NCBI RefSeq assembly: GCF_030704535.1
Contig: NC_081823.1
Location: 24,433,501 to 24,497,500 of the forward strand
Source: Vitis vinifera
Taxonomy: Eukaryota > Streptophyta > Magnoliopsida > Vitales > Vitaceae
DNA: 64,000 nt
Reading direction: 5' to 3'
Made by a program: the position numbers and the translations under genes. Shown piece after piece: positions 48,540 to 59,544 of the stretch. The notes beneath the pieces are model-generated. The model did no database searches. It was given only the letters and a program-made list of their open reading frames with translations, and was not told the origin of the DNA. Position 1 is the first letter of the stretch; every line of letters starts with the position of its first letter.

Positions 48540-48726
48540 GCGTTTAAGAGGATTCCGAAAATTTTTCGGGGCTTGGTTGGAGAAGCAATCTTGCCTGGAG
48601 GAAAATTTGAGGAGCTTGAGAAGAAACTAGTGAGGGTGGATAGCTTGGGGATAGAGGATTTCCTGGAGGGAGCAGAAAACAGAGCTCAGAGTCAGGCGAG
48701 CTTTCCTTTGAAAAGCTGCCCTTCAG
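48540..48726 (+). other. Exon-like open stretch in the LTR, possible captured gene piece
   Basis: A frame reading FLAFKRIPKIF, then PGGKFEELEKKLVRVDSLGIEDFL, is open to a cag|gtgagatt junction at 48,726. The same reading is preserved in the 3' LTR (62,218-62,345) with few changes. The protein is not recognised. It could be a captured exon with its donor site, or an old LTR leader that happens to read open. Confidence 0.35.
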
Positions 48727-49143
48727 GTGAGATTAGTTTTTGTTGAATTTGATAACTTTTCCAGCGCAATACATCCCGATATTTTATTTCGATTCGCTGC
48801 ATCGATTGCCTTGCCGGTGAATTTTACATTCGTAGCCCCTTTTGTGCACTCAATTTCCTATATTTTTATTCCCTCTGATGCTTTCTTTATATGTTTCTTC
48901 AACTGTATGTGTTTTTGCCTGAAGATTTGATTGTGCCAGTGAAATTTGTGGCTCATCTGTGTCTCTAAAGTGTCGGGTACCTTAAGTGTCTTTCTTACTT
49001 CGACCTGTGAAAATATATACTCTGGAGTTTACACATCTTGTATGCATATACTATTATAGTATCATAAAATGAAAAATTATGTATATCCAATTTTAATTGA
49101 TCTCAATTGATTCTTCGTTACTGCTCAGAGGAGAAGTAATAGG

Positions 49144-49217
49144 TAGGGATGACAGGATTTGAACCCGTGACATTTTGTACCCAAAACAAACGCGCTACCA
49201 AGCTGCGCTACATCCCT
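49144..49217 (-). tRNA. trnP-UGG: Plastid-type tRNA-Pro(UGG) in a nuclear plastid insertion
   Basis: On the minus strand the 74 bases form a complete cloverleaf: AGGGATG pairs with CATCCCT, the D-arm contains AGCTTGGTAGC, the anticodon loop TTTTGGG carries UGG, and the T-arm has GGGTTCAAATCC. The sequence is that of the plastid trnP. It lies in nuclear repeat DNA, without its plastid promoter, so transcription is doubtful. Confidence 0.9.
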
Positions 49218-49359
49218 TTCAATTGGTCTACAGTGTCATTGTAGAGAATACCTGTCTTGTTTTCCACATCCTAGCATTGAATAGACTGGGTATTCACCTT
49301 ATCAATATCTCAAAATGATGGGTTCTATTTGGCGCTTAAATTAAATGGGCACCCAAATC

Positions 49360-49494
49360 GGACCGAATCAGTTCCGATACGTAGACCAAATGATACAATG
49401 CAAGCAAAAGTTCCTAGATTCATGGAGATATAGAACAGCATATAAGTTATCATGCTTGCATATCCACCATTTAAGTCTCCAACAATTATTCCAA
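49360..49494 (-). pseudogene. ndhB: Fragment of plastid ndhB
   Basis: The minus strand reads [18 protein letters not shown] and then [20 protein letters not shown] (about 45 residues), a transmembrane part of NAD(P)H dehydrogenase subunit 2 (NdhB). Similarity ends abruptly at both sides: at the LTR junction (49,494), and near 49,360 where unrelated bases follow. It is only a small part of a gene of about 510 codons. Confidence 0.85.
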
Positions 49495-49720
49495 ATTGAG
49501 GCTTTTTTACAGTGAAAACCTCAAAAGGGGGATTTTGGGGAATAAGTGTTTGTGTATTTTTTTTTTTCTTCCTATGGAGAAGGAAGAGTGAAGAATTTGT
49601 GAAATGGCAAACCGTTATTGGTCTGTTTCTATTGAGCGGCGTTTCAGCTATGTGGTTCTCATCCCATTTATGCAGCATTGAGTTTGAATGCCGAGAAATA
49701 TCTCTTTGATCGGTGTGGGG

Positions 49721-50034
49721 AAAATAGGAAAGGGGTTAGATGGCCCCTAATTGGTCATTGCTCCTCTTTCTACTCTCTCAAACTGGGCAAATGAAATAGC
49801 AAGGTTTGTGCCTTCAATAATTGCAATCATCTACCATGGCAATAGGAAAGAAAGAGATCAAATACGAATGAAGTATATGCCAGGAAAAATTAGCCCCAAA
49901 TTTCCTATAATTCCGACTTCTTATGAGGTTGCATTAAATGATGCTAGAAAATATCTAAGGCATTACAATTGGAAATATCTTGTAGTTGATGGTGGGGCCA
50001 CGGATGTAAATTCATGATGTGCACCTTGCAACAC
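49721..50034 (+). pseudogene. DDM1: Captured fragment of DDM1 (SNF2-family chromatin remodeller) in the 5' LTR
   Basis: The frame encodes GKGLDGP, a stop, then LVIAPLSTLSNWANEIARF, IIAIIYHGNRKERDQIRMKYM, PKFPIIPTSYEVALNDARKYL and LRHYNWKYLVVD. This is the SNF2 ATPase core from just before motif Ia to the start of motif II; the D-E-G-H box itself is degraded (D-G-G), with wording like HRLKNSKC decaying after it. DDM1/LSH remodels nucleosomes so that DNA methyltransferases can silence transposons. About 100 of roughly 750 residues are present. It has a stop near 49,748 and cannot make an ATPase. The 3' LTR has the same fragment. Confidence 0.9.
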
Positions 50035-50299
50035 TCTGTTTTATTTTTCTTTGGGCTGCCAGGATGTTCAAACATCATTTGAAAACCTTTTTTTTTTCAC
50101 TTTGGCCACCTCTAAGTGTGGTCACTTTGGCACATGGCCCTAGTAAGTTTTTGACTTTTTATTTATTTTCTTATGATTTTAACAGTTTTCCTTACTCCAA
50201 TTTTCCAAAATTCATTTCATGATTCCACTTTTCAAATAATTTTTAAAGCTTTCATTTTAGATTAGTCTTCCGGAATTCCCATTTCCATATTTATTTATT

Positions 50300-52200
50300 T
50301 AATCATTATTCTTTTTTTATTATTATTATTTTATTTATTCACTTTTAAAATTCTATCTTTAAGTAATTCTTAAAATTCCGATTTCCGAATTTAATTTCCA
50401 ATCATTAAAATTCAATTCTTCAAAAGTCTGACTTCCAAATTTAATTTTCAATCTAAAAAATTTCACTATTCACGTTCATTCGTTTAAATATTATTTTTGT
50501 TATTATTATTATTATTCCATATTTATTTATTTATTTTTTACAAAAGTTCCAATCATTAAAGTTCAATTCTTCAAAAATTTGACTTCCAAATTTAACTTTC
50601 AATCTCAAAAATTCCACCATTCACGTTCATTCGTTTAAATATTATTTTTTTTATTATTATTATTATTCCATATTTATTCATTTATTTATTTTAAAAATTC
50701 CAATCATTAAAGTTCAATTCTTCAAAAATCTGACTTCCAAATTTAATTTTCAATCTAAAAAATTCCACTATTCACGTTCATTTGTTTAAATATTATTTTC
50801 GTTATTATTATTATTCCATGTTTATTCATTTATTTCTTTTAAAAATTCCAATCTTTAAAATTCAATTCTTCAAAAATCCGACTTCCAAATTTAACTTTCA
50901 ATCTCAAAAATTTCACTATTCACGTTCATTCGTTTAAATATTATATTCGTTATTATTATTATTATTCCATATTTATTTATTTATTTATTTATTTATTTAT
51001 TTTAAAAATTCCAATCATTAAAGTTCAATTCTTCAAAAATCCGACTTCCAAATTCAATTTTCAATCTCAAAAATTCCACTATTCACGTTCATTCATTTAA
51101 ATATTATTTTTGTTATTATTATCATTATTTAATTTATTTATTTGTTTATTTCCTTTAAAAATTCTAATCATTAAAGTTCAATTTTTCAAAATTCCGTTTT
51201 CCAAATTTCATTTTCAATCTTAAAAATTTTACTATTCATGTTCATTCGTTTAAGTATTATTTTTTATATTATTCTTATTATTCCGTTCACTTACTTATTT
51301 ATTTCTTTTTAAAAAAAAAAATATCCGTCTTTAAACAATTCTTAAAAAATCTGACTTCCAAATCTAATTTCCAATCTCAAAAATTCAACTATTCACATTC
51401 ATTTGTTTAATGATTATTTTCGTTATTATTATTATTTCATTCATTTACTTATTCACTTATTCACTTATTCATATATTTAAAATCGCATCTCTAAATAATC
51501 CTTCGAATTTCCAATCTCTAAATTCAATTTCCAATTTCTAAAATTCTAACTTTCGCAATTATTTATCCAATCATTATTATTTTCGTTATTCTATTCATTT
51601 ATTTATTCATTTGTTCGTTTATTTAAAATTTCATCTCTAAATAATTCTTTAAATTTCCAATCCCTAAGTTCAATTTCCAATTTCCAAAATTCTAACTTTC
51701 ACAATTATTTATCCAATCATTATTATTTCGTCATTATTATTATTTCATTCATTGATTTATTCACTTATTCATTTATTTAAAATTCCGTCTTTAAATAATT
51801 CTTCAAAATTCCAATTTCCAAATTTAGTTCTCTGAAATTCCAATTTTCTTATCACCGAACTTAATTTTCAGTTTCCAATATTTCAATTCTCGCATTTATT
51901 CGGTTACTCATTTATTATTATCATTATCATTTTATTCATTCATTTCTAAAAATTCCATCTTCGAATGATTTCCAAGATTTCCAATTTTTATAATTCAATC
52001 TTCATAGTTTCTACTTCTCAAATAATTTTCAATTCTAATTTCTTTCAAAATTTAATTTCCAAAGTCCCAATTTTTGTAATTTAATTTTTTTAAAATCCCA
52101 AACTCTCAAATAATTTTCAAAATTCCAATTTCTTTCAAATTTAATTTCTAAATTTCTCATTCTTACATTTAATTTCTAAAAATCCTATTTTCAAATAAAT
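50300..52200. repeat. AT-rich tandem repeat in the 5' LTR (unit about 150 bp)
   Basis: Units carry, in order, attccaatcattaaagttca, cgacttccaaattta, cacgttcattcg and taaatattatttt, then a TTA/ATTT-rich stretch. Starts recur roughly every 150 bases (landmark taaatattattt near 50,486, 50,637, 50,788, 50,937 and 51,100), with more diverged units to about 52,200. The same array begins in the 3' LTR near 63,480. Confidence 0.85.
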
Positions 52201-52735
52201 TTCAAAAATCTAGTTTTCCCTCGAATAGTTTTAATTTCTATTTGGTGATGCATGTGATATTTTTTGTGCTCTTTATTGTACATTGACCCCATTTTTATGA
52301 TAGCGCATTGCTTGTTCGTGGCCCAGGTACGCATCCATTCCCATTCTAGTCATTCTCTATGCATGTTTTGATTCCCATATGTGCATGATCGATTTGAGTA
52401 TCCATTGATTTTCCTATTGATTGTTACGTCAGCTTCATTTTATTAGTAGAGACCCGACTTTAAAGACTTAGAGGGGTGCTACGGTCTTTACCGTACCTTC
52501 TTGATAAGTAACCTAACCCTTGAGCCCAATCCGGTTTTTCACAGACCATATTTTCCAAAATAAGGAGTCACACTTAGAGTTTTCTTTTTTATTTTGTTTA
52601 TACCCTTTTAAAAATAAAACAAAAATAAGTGGCGGCTCCAAGTCATTTTTTTTAATAAATAAAATCATTTTCAAATAAAAATCGAGTTCGTCATCGAGTG
52701 AAAAATGCATGAGCCGAAATGCGGGGTCCACAAAA

Positions 52736-52753
52736 TGGCGACTCCACTGGGGA
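52736..52753 (+). other. Primer-binding site of the large gypsy-type element
   Basis: tggcgactccactgggga lies three bases after the LTR end. It matches the tRNA-Arg-type PBS that I recall from Tat/Ogre elements. It is clearly not the tRNA-Met type of the copia elements here. Confidence 0.75.
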
Positions 52754-55700
52754 ACGTTTAGAGGGTCAAGCTTGAACTTAAGATGAAGTAAATGTGGCAT
52801 TTGATGAGTCGATTAGTGGGCACCTATCTCTTGATTACATATTGAGAGTTCCCGATACCATTGGATGCATGCTTGGTTGTTTGTTTTCATTTGGGACATT
52901 GACATGTTGATTGTGTTGGTTGATTATCTTGGTTGGGGACTTTAATATAGTGATTTTCTCTATGCTTCATTGGTATATTTGTTTGATATATTTGACATGC
53001 TGATTGTGATGATTGATTTGTCTTGATTGAGGATTCCGAGATAGCTATTTCTTCAGTACTTCATTGTTATATTTGCTTGAGATATTGACATTCTAATTAC
53101 ATTGATTGCTTATCTTATTTTGCTTGGCATAGTAACTCTGATTTTGACATGTTTATTCTCATCTCTTCCCATATATAGACTCACCATTGCATATCGCTTG
53201 ACTTGCCATATTGTTTCTTTGTATTGTATATTCTCTTGATTGTCTTCGAGCATGATATCTGCATCATTTCTCATCTAATTTTCATAGTTTGTATGTGGAT
53301 ATGAGCTATATATTCTGTACTCTACTTGACTGTATGTCACATGACTGCCCTTCTTATGCGTGATTGTATGTCGTTTGTCCGTGTGGGCCGCACATCTATC
53401 CCCTTACCTCCAACTCTCTTGGTTTTGGTCATTCCCTTCATTCTAGTTTTCACTTTTGCAAGTGTGAGGTCTTTTGTGTGTTTGTTTCTTTAACCGAGAT
53501 AGCGATTAGGAGTAGGGTCTAGTGACGGGCTATACCGATGTTTGGGAGCATCCTGTAATTGATCGACACTTTGATGTCAATTAGAGTTCGATTGTTGAAA
53601 ACTTGTATAGCCCAGAGCTAGGTTTCATGGATATTTGTACAGCTAGTATGTTTCATATTCTGTATTAGCTTCATAGGGTTATCGGATGCACCCACACCGT
53701 TTATTGTGCACTCTAATTGACCACTGAGCGTTGAGAGTTCGAGAGGTTTCACCATAGGAAACCCCCATGGGATGCCGAGATAGTGTATGTGTGGAGATGA
53801 TGACCACCTTGCATGGAAGCGCCCCGTTTCTTCAGAGGCGTGCAAAGGGTTGCATACCACGGGAGGGTATGATCACTTCTGCTAGGGATCCTTTAAAGTC
53901 CACAAAATTTCTTTTTAGAGTCACCTTGACATTGTAGGTTAAGCCTTAGATCCTTCGATCAAGACTTTCTTCCCTACACATGGGTGCATCTGAGGGCCTT
54001 TAGAGTCTCTTTAGTTACAGTTTGGATCCCAAACTCCATCTTTTGGTCTCCAGTTGAGAGTGCTTAGATATTAGTGCGAGTTTGAGTATTAATTGGACCA
54101 CCTCTTGTTGTATGATTTTGGTTTCTTCCTGTCACTCATCGAGTTTGCCACACTTTCTTCTTAGGGGTTTTAGATAGATTTCCTTTCTTGAGTTAGCATT
54201 ATTTCCATTTGTTGTCACTTTCTACTTGACGTTTTGGGATATGCTCATTGATTATGCTCACTTTTTCACATTCTCCACATGTCATGCGCTCAATACTTCA
54301 TTCTTTGGTTGATTTGCCTATTTCAATTTTCAACCCAATATTTTCATTACAGAGAGGTGAAAGGCATGTTTTCACATTCACACCAGTTTTGAGAGGTTCG
54401 CCTTTGTCACCTTATCATTTTTCTTTATGGAGCTCGGGTTGAAAGTGAATCAAGGATATTTTGTTATAGATGGAATATCGATCTAATGACAGTGTTGTTT
54501 TTTCACGCCTCATTCATTTTCTGGATTACTGATAAAGATTATTTACTCACATTTGTAGCCATCTCACAATGGACACCTCTATGACTTTAGAGTTTTTGTC
54601 ATTTATCCAGTTTTAGATTGCTACCACAGGACCATATATCATATGATGTGTTGTACTTTTGATTTGAGACATCTCTTCACTTGCACCTTGAGGTCTTAAG
54701 GTTTGACCTATCATGGAGGACATTGAGCCTATTAACCTAGGATCGGAGATTTGACTTAGGAAGTTTCAGACTATGACCCATCTTCTTATGATCAGAGCAG
54801 TGTCTTACCCACTCTCACACCTTGACTTTGTTTTGACCTACATCCATCCATTGTGAGCGTTACACAGCGTCACCCTTGAGACCATTACATGACCTTTCCA
54901 TCCCTAATTGTTCTAGCTTTGTATATTATTTCTTTGATCCAACCAGGTAGAGTGTGAGGAGTTTGAGCCTAGGGTTGATCTCGCGTGGCGAGGGATGGCT
55001 TACGATTTTTGGGTGGCTTACGACATGAGGATTGGTCGATTACTTGATGGACTGTCACTTATTCTGCCATGAGTATAGAGATTGATATTGTATGATGAGA
55101 GTTAGCTTGTGATGAGCAGTTGTGCTTGATGAGATCGTCATTTACTTTGCTTTGAGAGGATTACCTTTGAGATTATTATGGAGCATTTGCAGTATGGTTT
55201 GGCACATGATTCTAGAGGGTTGATGTGGTTATGTCAGATGGATATTGATCTTTAGTATAGATCATTTAAGGGTTTGAGAGCACAATGTTTGAGACTATGG
55301 TTGCAAGATGTGTGGCCTGTATTTCGGTTAGCCATGTACCCTTTCACCCTTTTGATATATATAGTCTGTTGCTAGCCCATTGAGCCTCGCACGTGCATTA
55401 TAACCTTTCTTTCTTATCGCCTTGCTCACATTTTTCACACCGGGATAGGGGCCTTTTAGTATATGCATTCATTGTTTGGGAGTTCCATGAGCCTTAGACC
55501 TAAGGGTGCATTCTTCTCATTATCTCTTCTCATCATTGCATCACTGCATTCCATTGTATCTCATTGTTTGTGTTCTTCGTCTCTTCTTCTTTATTTTATC
55601 TACTACTTGTTTTGCTTCATATTCTTTTCACCCTGAGATGGTGTCTATCCATTATCGACATCATCCTTGGGGTTCATTTGTTCATGTTCAGGGTATGTAC

Positions 55701-57679
55701 ATCTGTATGTTAAAAAAATGAAGTGAAAAAAAAAATGAAATGAAAAAAAAAACGCATGTGTGTATTATTTTTTATCATTGAGTGTGTATATCAATATTCT
55801 AGGGTCACTTGATTGAGTATGTTTGTTGATGGGAGTTCGTATGTAAGCTTTCCGAGACCCTTCATGCTTTGTATTCATCTTATTGTATATTTTGAGAGCG
55901 AGATGAGTGACCTTCTCTTAAGAGTTCTAGGTCATTGTCCCTTCCATCATTACGTTCATTGTTGATGTGACTTCACTCCATGTCTGATTTGAGTTGATCA
56001 CTACTCCTCTTTATGTTATTTGTTTCATCATTATCCTCGTTTTCGCTTCTGATTCATCATTTTCACTTCACGTCTTATTCTTTTCTTACAGCAACCCATC
56101 TAGGGTTTGATACTCTCTTCGCGTCATCATTACACATATCACTATCAATTCATTTTGCTTCATTGGTCTCCTCATCGACATCTTATTCACGTTAGGCATC
56201 CTCATGTCCATGGCTCACGGGATTTACTATACATGGTGCATTTCATATATGAGGGCATGGGTTTCTGATCATTGGGTATTTGAGCCCTGTTTCCTTTCAT
56301 TTCTTTCACCTTATTACCTTAGCCTACATTACGTCCTAGGTCTTAAGAGCACCCTGAGGCCATGATATCATGCATCGTGTTTTGATAGCTCTCATGTGGG
56401 CGATACTTGGAATTGGTTGGAGAGCATTTTGATTATGATAGGCCATGAGTTGTGGTATGACCCTATACTGGGGCATAGCCACCTCAGAGAGTTTTTTTTT
56501 TATCGGGTATGCAACCATTCTGTTTGATACATCGCATTGGGGCACACCTTTCTTGGTTGAGGTTTGATTTTTTAGATGGCCATTATGCCAGGGCATACTT
56601 CTCTCAGTCGATGATGGATTTTTGAGTCATGGCCACCCTTCAGAGGAGATCAAACATCATTTTTCACATTGGAGCATGAGGCATGATTGGTATATTTCAT
56701 CTGGTGTACTTTGCATAGGGGCATATTTCTTAGTCGATGATGGTTTTTGAGGCATAGCTGTTCCTTGGGGGTGATTAGATTCCTTTCACATTGGGGTATG
56801 AGATATGATTGGGTGCTTTGAATAGATGTGTTTATAGGAGCGTAACCTTCTCATCGTTGTTGACAAATGTTTGAGATGATTGGATCAAGATACTGACACT
56901 TATGAGAGCATGCAGCGGAGTTTAGTCATTTTAGAGATTGCATTATACTGGGGCATAATCCTTTCATTGGTGATTGATCTTAGAGATATCAACTTACATT
57001 TGGGCATGATCATGTCAGAGCGCATTTTGTTGAGGCATGTCACTTTGATTGATCTTTTTCATATTGGGACATGCTCTTTCTTTAGATGAGGTCGGATACT
57101 CTCTTTATACCACCACGATGACTTTGAGGAGTGGAGATTCATTTTGATTAGATGATGTATGATTGGTTGTACTCCTCTCATCGATGTTTTATTACATTGG
57201 GGCATTGCCCACCCATCGACGATGGATTTTGTGAGATGACGGTTTATGCCAAACACATGTTATTCGGATATTATCTTGCATTGAGGGCTTACCCATTTTG
57301 AGAGAATGCATTCATACTGGGGCATAGCCACCTTGCTGATTTTGACATTGAGACTCCACCTCCTATTTATGATAGCTAGTTTTGATGGATCGTAGAGTTG
57401 TTGACACTTTGGGTTCAGACTTCTTAACATACTTGGTTCGACTTGGATACCCACTTTCCTTTGTTACACACTCATACATCTTACATCCAGCACCATTATA
57501 CCTGCATCCATCTTGTCAGAGTCTCACATCTTTTGAGTTTCATCTAGGGCATACCCCATTTCCAGAGATAGTTGTGTCCTCATTTTTTAGTGAGTTGATC
57601 ATCCTGATTTTAGTCACCCTTCAGTGGTTTGACTTAGAGTCATAGACTACAATCTCCCATTTTGGGCGTACAATGCCCC
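52754..57679 (+). other. Internal region of the large element, no coding sequence
   Basis: About 4.9 kb, balanced in composition (less AT-rich than its surroundings), with many short open frames of 60-95 codons on both strands but no gag or pol motif (no CCHC, D-S/T-G, YxDD or D,D35E found by eye). From about 56,330 a loose repeat of the words ggggcat(a/t)(a/t) and cgatgatgg recurs every 75-300 bases. It may be a remnant of untranslated sequence expanded after loss of the coding part. Confidence 0.6.
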
Positions 57680-59075
57680 TCTTCATGGAGTCACATGACT
57701 CTCATCACTCACGAGATCATGTCGAGTTGATAGCCAATTGTTATCTTATCATGATCCCCTAGTGGAGTCTTTCTTAGGCCATTTAGTCAGACTCACACTT
57801 TTTAGCATTTAGATATCATCATGCTTTTTCTTCTGGGAGACGTTTATTTGATCTACAAATTCGATTAAGTTGTGGACGTGGGTGGTTAGGATTACACACT
57901 TGGTGATGGATGATTTGATGACATCTAGTTTTCTGATCTACCATGCATTTGATGCCATACTGGGGCACATTCTGTTTCGGATGAGATTTATGGATTTTCA
58001 TGGAAGTTGCATGCTTATCTCCACTTTTGAGTTATGGACGTGGATGACCGGGATTGCATAGTTGATGATTTGGTGTCACCTGACTTTTGGATCTACCACA
58101 CATTTGATGCCATACTGGGGCATATTCCATTACAGTTGAGATTCGTAGATTTTCATGGAGTTGCGCGATCATCATCACTTACTGGTCGCACACTGAGATG
58201 CTGACATGTTCGTTACCTTATCATGATACCTCGGTGGACCCTCTTTGGATCCATTTAGTCGGACCCTCATTTTTTGACATTTGGTTTCCGGCATGATACT
58301 TATTCCGAGAGACATTCCCTAGATATATGGATTTGATTTATATCACAGAGATCACATGTTCGATGATAGATAGTCTCATGTCATCTGATTTCCGATTCGT
58401 CATACATCTGATGCCATACTAGGGCATATTTCCATTTTGGGTGAGGTTTACAGATCTTCATGGGGTTGTATGATCACCCCCACTTACGGGATGCGCACCG
58501 AGGCGATGACGTGCTCATTATTTTTACGAGGATTTCTCGGTGGAGCCTCTCGGGAGTCATCCAGTTAAGCCCGCACTTCTTGGCACTTAGATTTCATCAT
58601 GCTTCTCCATCCGAGAAATACCTCTTGGATTTGTGGGTTTGATTCTGTTATGGACATGGATGACTAGGACCGTGCATTTGATGACAGATGATTTGATGTC
58701 ATCTGATTTTTCGACCCGTCACACATTTGATGCCATACTGGGGCATATTTCCCTTTCGATTGAGATTTGTACATCCCCACCGATTCGCATGATCATCCCT
58801 AGTTATGAGATACGCGCTAGGTTGATGATTCGATTTCATTTTGTCATGACACTCTGGGGAGCCTTTCTTGAGTCATTCAGTCAGGCTCATACTTTTTGAT
58901 ATTGTTGTGATTCTTAGACAGAGTTATCTCAGACGCATGGATTCCCACATCACCATTTCAGTGGAGTACATGTTAGATCTCTTGCGCATCCCCATTGAGT
59001 TATTTGCGAGTCATCAGGGCAGACCTGGTACATCTGATGCCATACTAGGGCATATTTCCCTCATTCAGCTGTAGA
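57680..59075 (+). repeat. Tandem array of units of about 305 bp with a PPT-like core
   Basis: Each unit reads a ttatcatgat...ggagtctttc part, an atttagtc(a/g)gac part, a gatttg(a/g)tgtcatctga part and then gatgccatact(g/a)gggcatat. The last landmark occurs near 57,962, 58,117, 58,421, 58,740 and 59,047; the second interval is half-length, so one unit is shortened. Units are 70-85% alike by eye. Confidence 0.8.
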
Positions 59076-59544
59076 GATGATGGTTTTCTCATAGATCTGA
59101 TGCAGCCGCCTTCATCGCTCCACCGAGAAATATTTTATTTGCTTTATTGGCCACTATTCCCGTGATTTTCGTCGAGATAAGCCTTCAGTAGAGCACAACA
59201 TTCAGGTTTTGACTGTCTCGCTATCCATGATTCTTTAGTAGATTGTTGTGATGAGATCATGGTGGTTACCCCAACAAACTATTCTCTTGAGACTCCCTAG
59301 TGGATCATTCGTTTCAGATGACGATGGACTCCTACAGTAGAGTATTTCGAGTTAGAGTCATCTAACTCGTCAAGCATCGCGGTCCAATCAGATGGGTTGT
59401 GAGACTATGTTCACAGTCGATTTAATCATTCTAACTCGCTAGTAGAGCATATTTCGAGACTCATGGAGTCTTTTTCAGACCTTTCTAGTGGATTGAGAGT
59501 TATGACGACATGCTACACTGGGGCATATTCCCCCTTCATCATTT

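Larger units (their letters stand above)
48985..49494. other. Nuclear insertion of mosaic plastid DNA (about 510 bp)
   Basis: The 3' LTR reads straight from ...ggtacctta to attgaggc (62,646-62,664), while the 5' LTR has 510 extra bases at that place. The insert contains plastid trnP-UGG with its flanks and a fragment of ndhB, which are far apart in a plastid genome. No TSD is seen. It entered after the two LTRs were formed, probably during break repair. Confidence 0.85.
48281..52732 (+). repeat. 5' LTR of the large gypsy-type element (4452 bp)
   Basis: Begins TGTAGACC and ends GGTCCACA three bases before the PBS. It contains, in order: a GC-richer promoter-proximal part, an exon-like piece (48,540-48,726), a plastid DNA insertion (48,985-49,494) not in the other LTR, a DDM1 fragment (49,721-50,034) and an AT-rich tandem repeat (50,300-52,200). 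Without the plastid insertion it is about 3.94 kb. Confidence 0.85.

Noticed and set aside
49144..49217. tRNA-Pro as a working nuclear tRNA gene
   Set aside because: The sequence is of plastid type and sits in a plastid DNA insertion within an old retrotransposon, without evidence of nuclear tRNA promoter activity in its setting.
49512..49709. Open frame with [25 protein letters not shown] upstream of the DDM1 piece, present in both LTRs
   Set aside because: No protein family is recognised and a long T-run precedes it. It may be part of the captured segment, but there is not enough to support a gene call.
50300..52200. CRISPR-like array
   Set aside because: The units are long, fully repeated and AT-rich without unique spacers, and lie in a plant retrotransposon LTR; they are ordinary tandem repeats.
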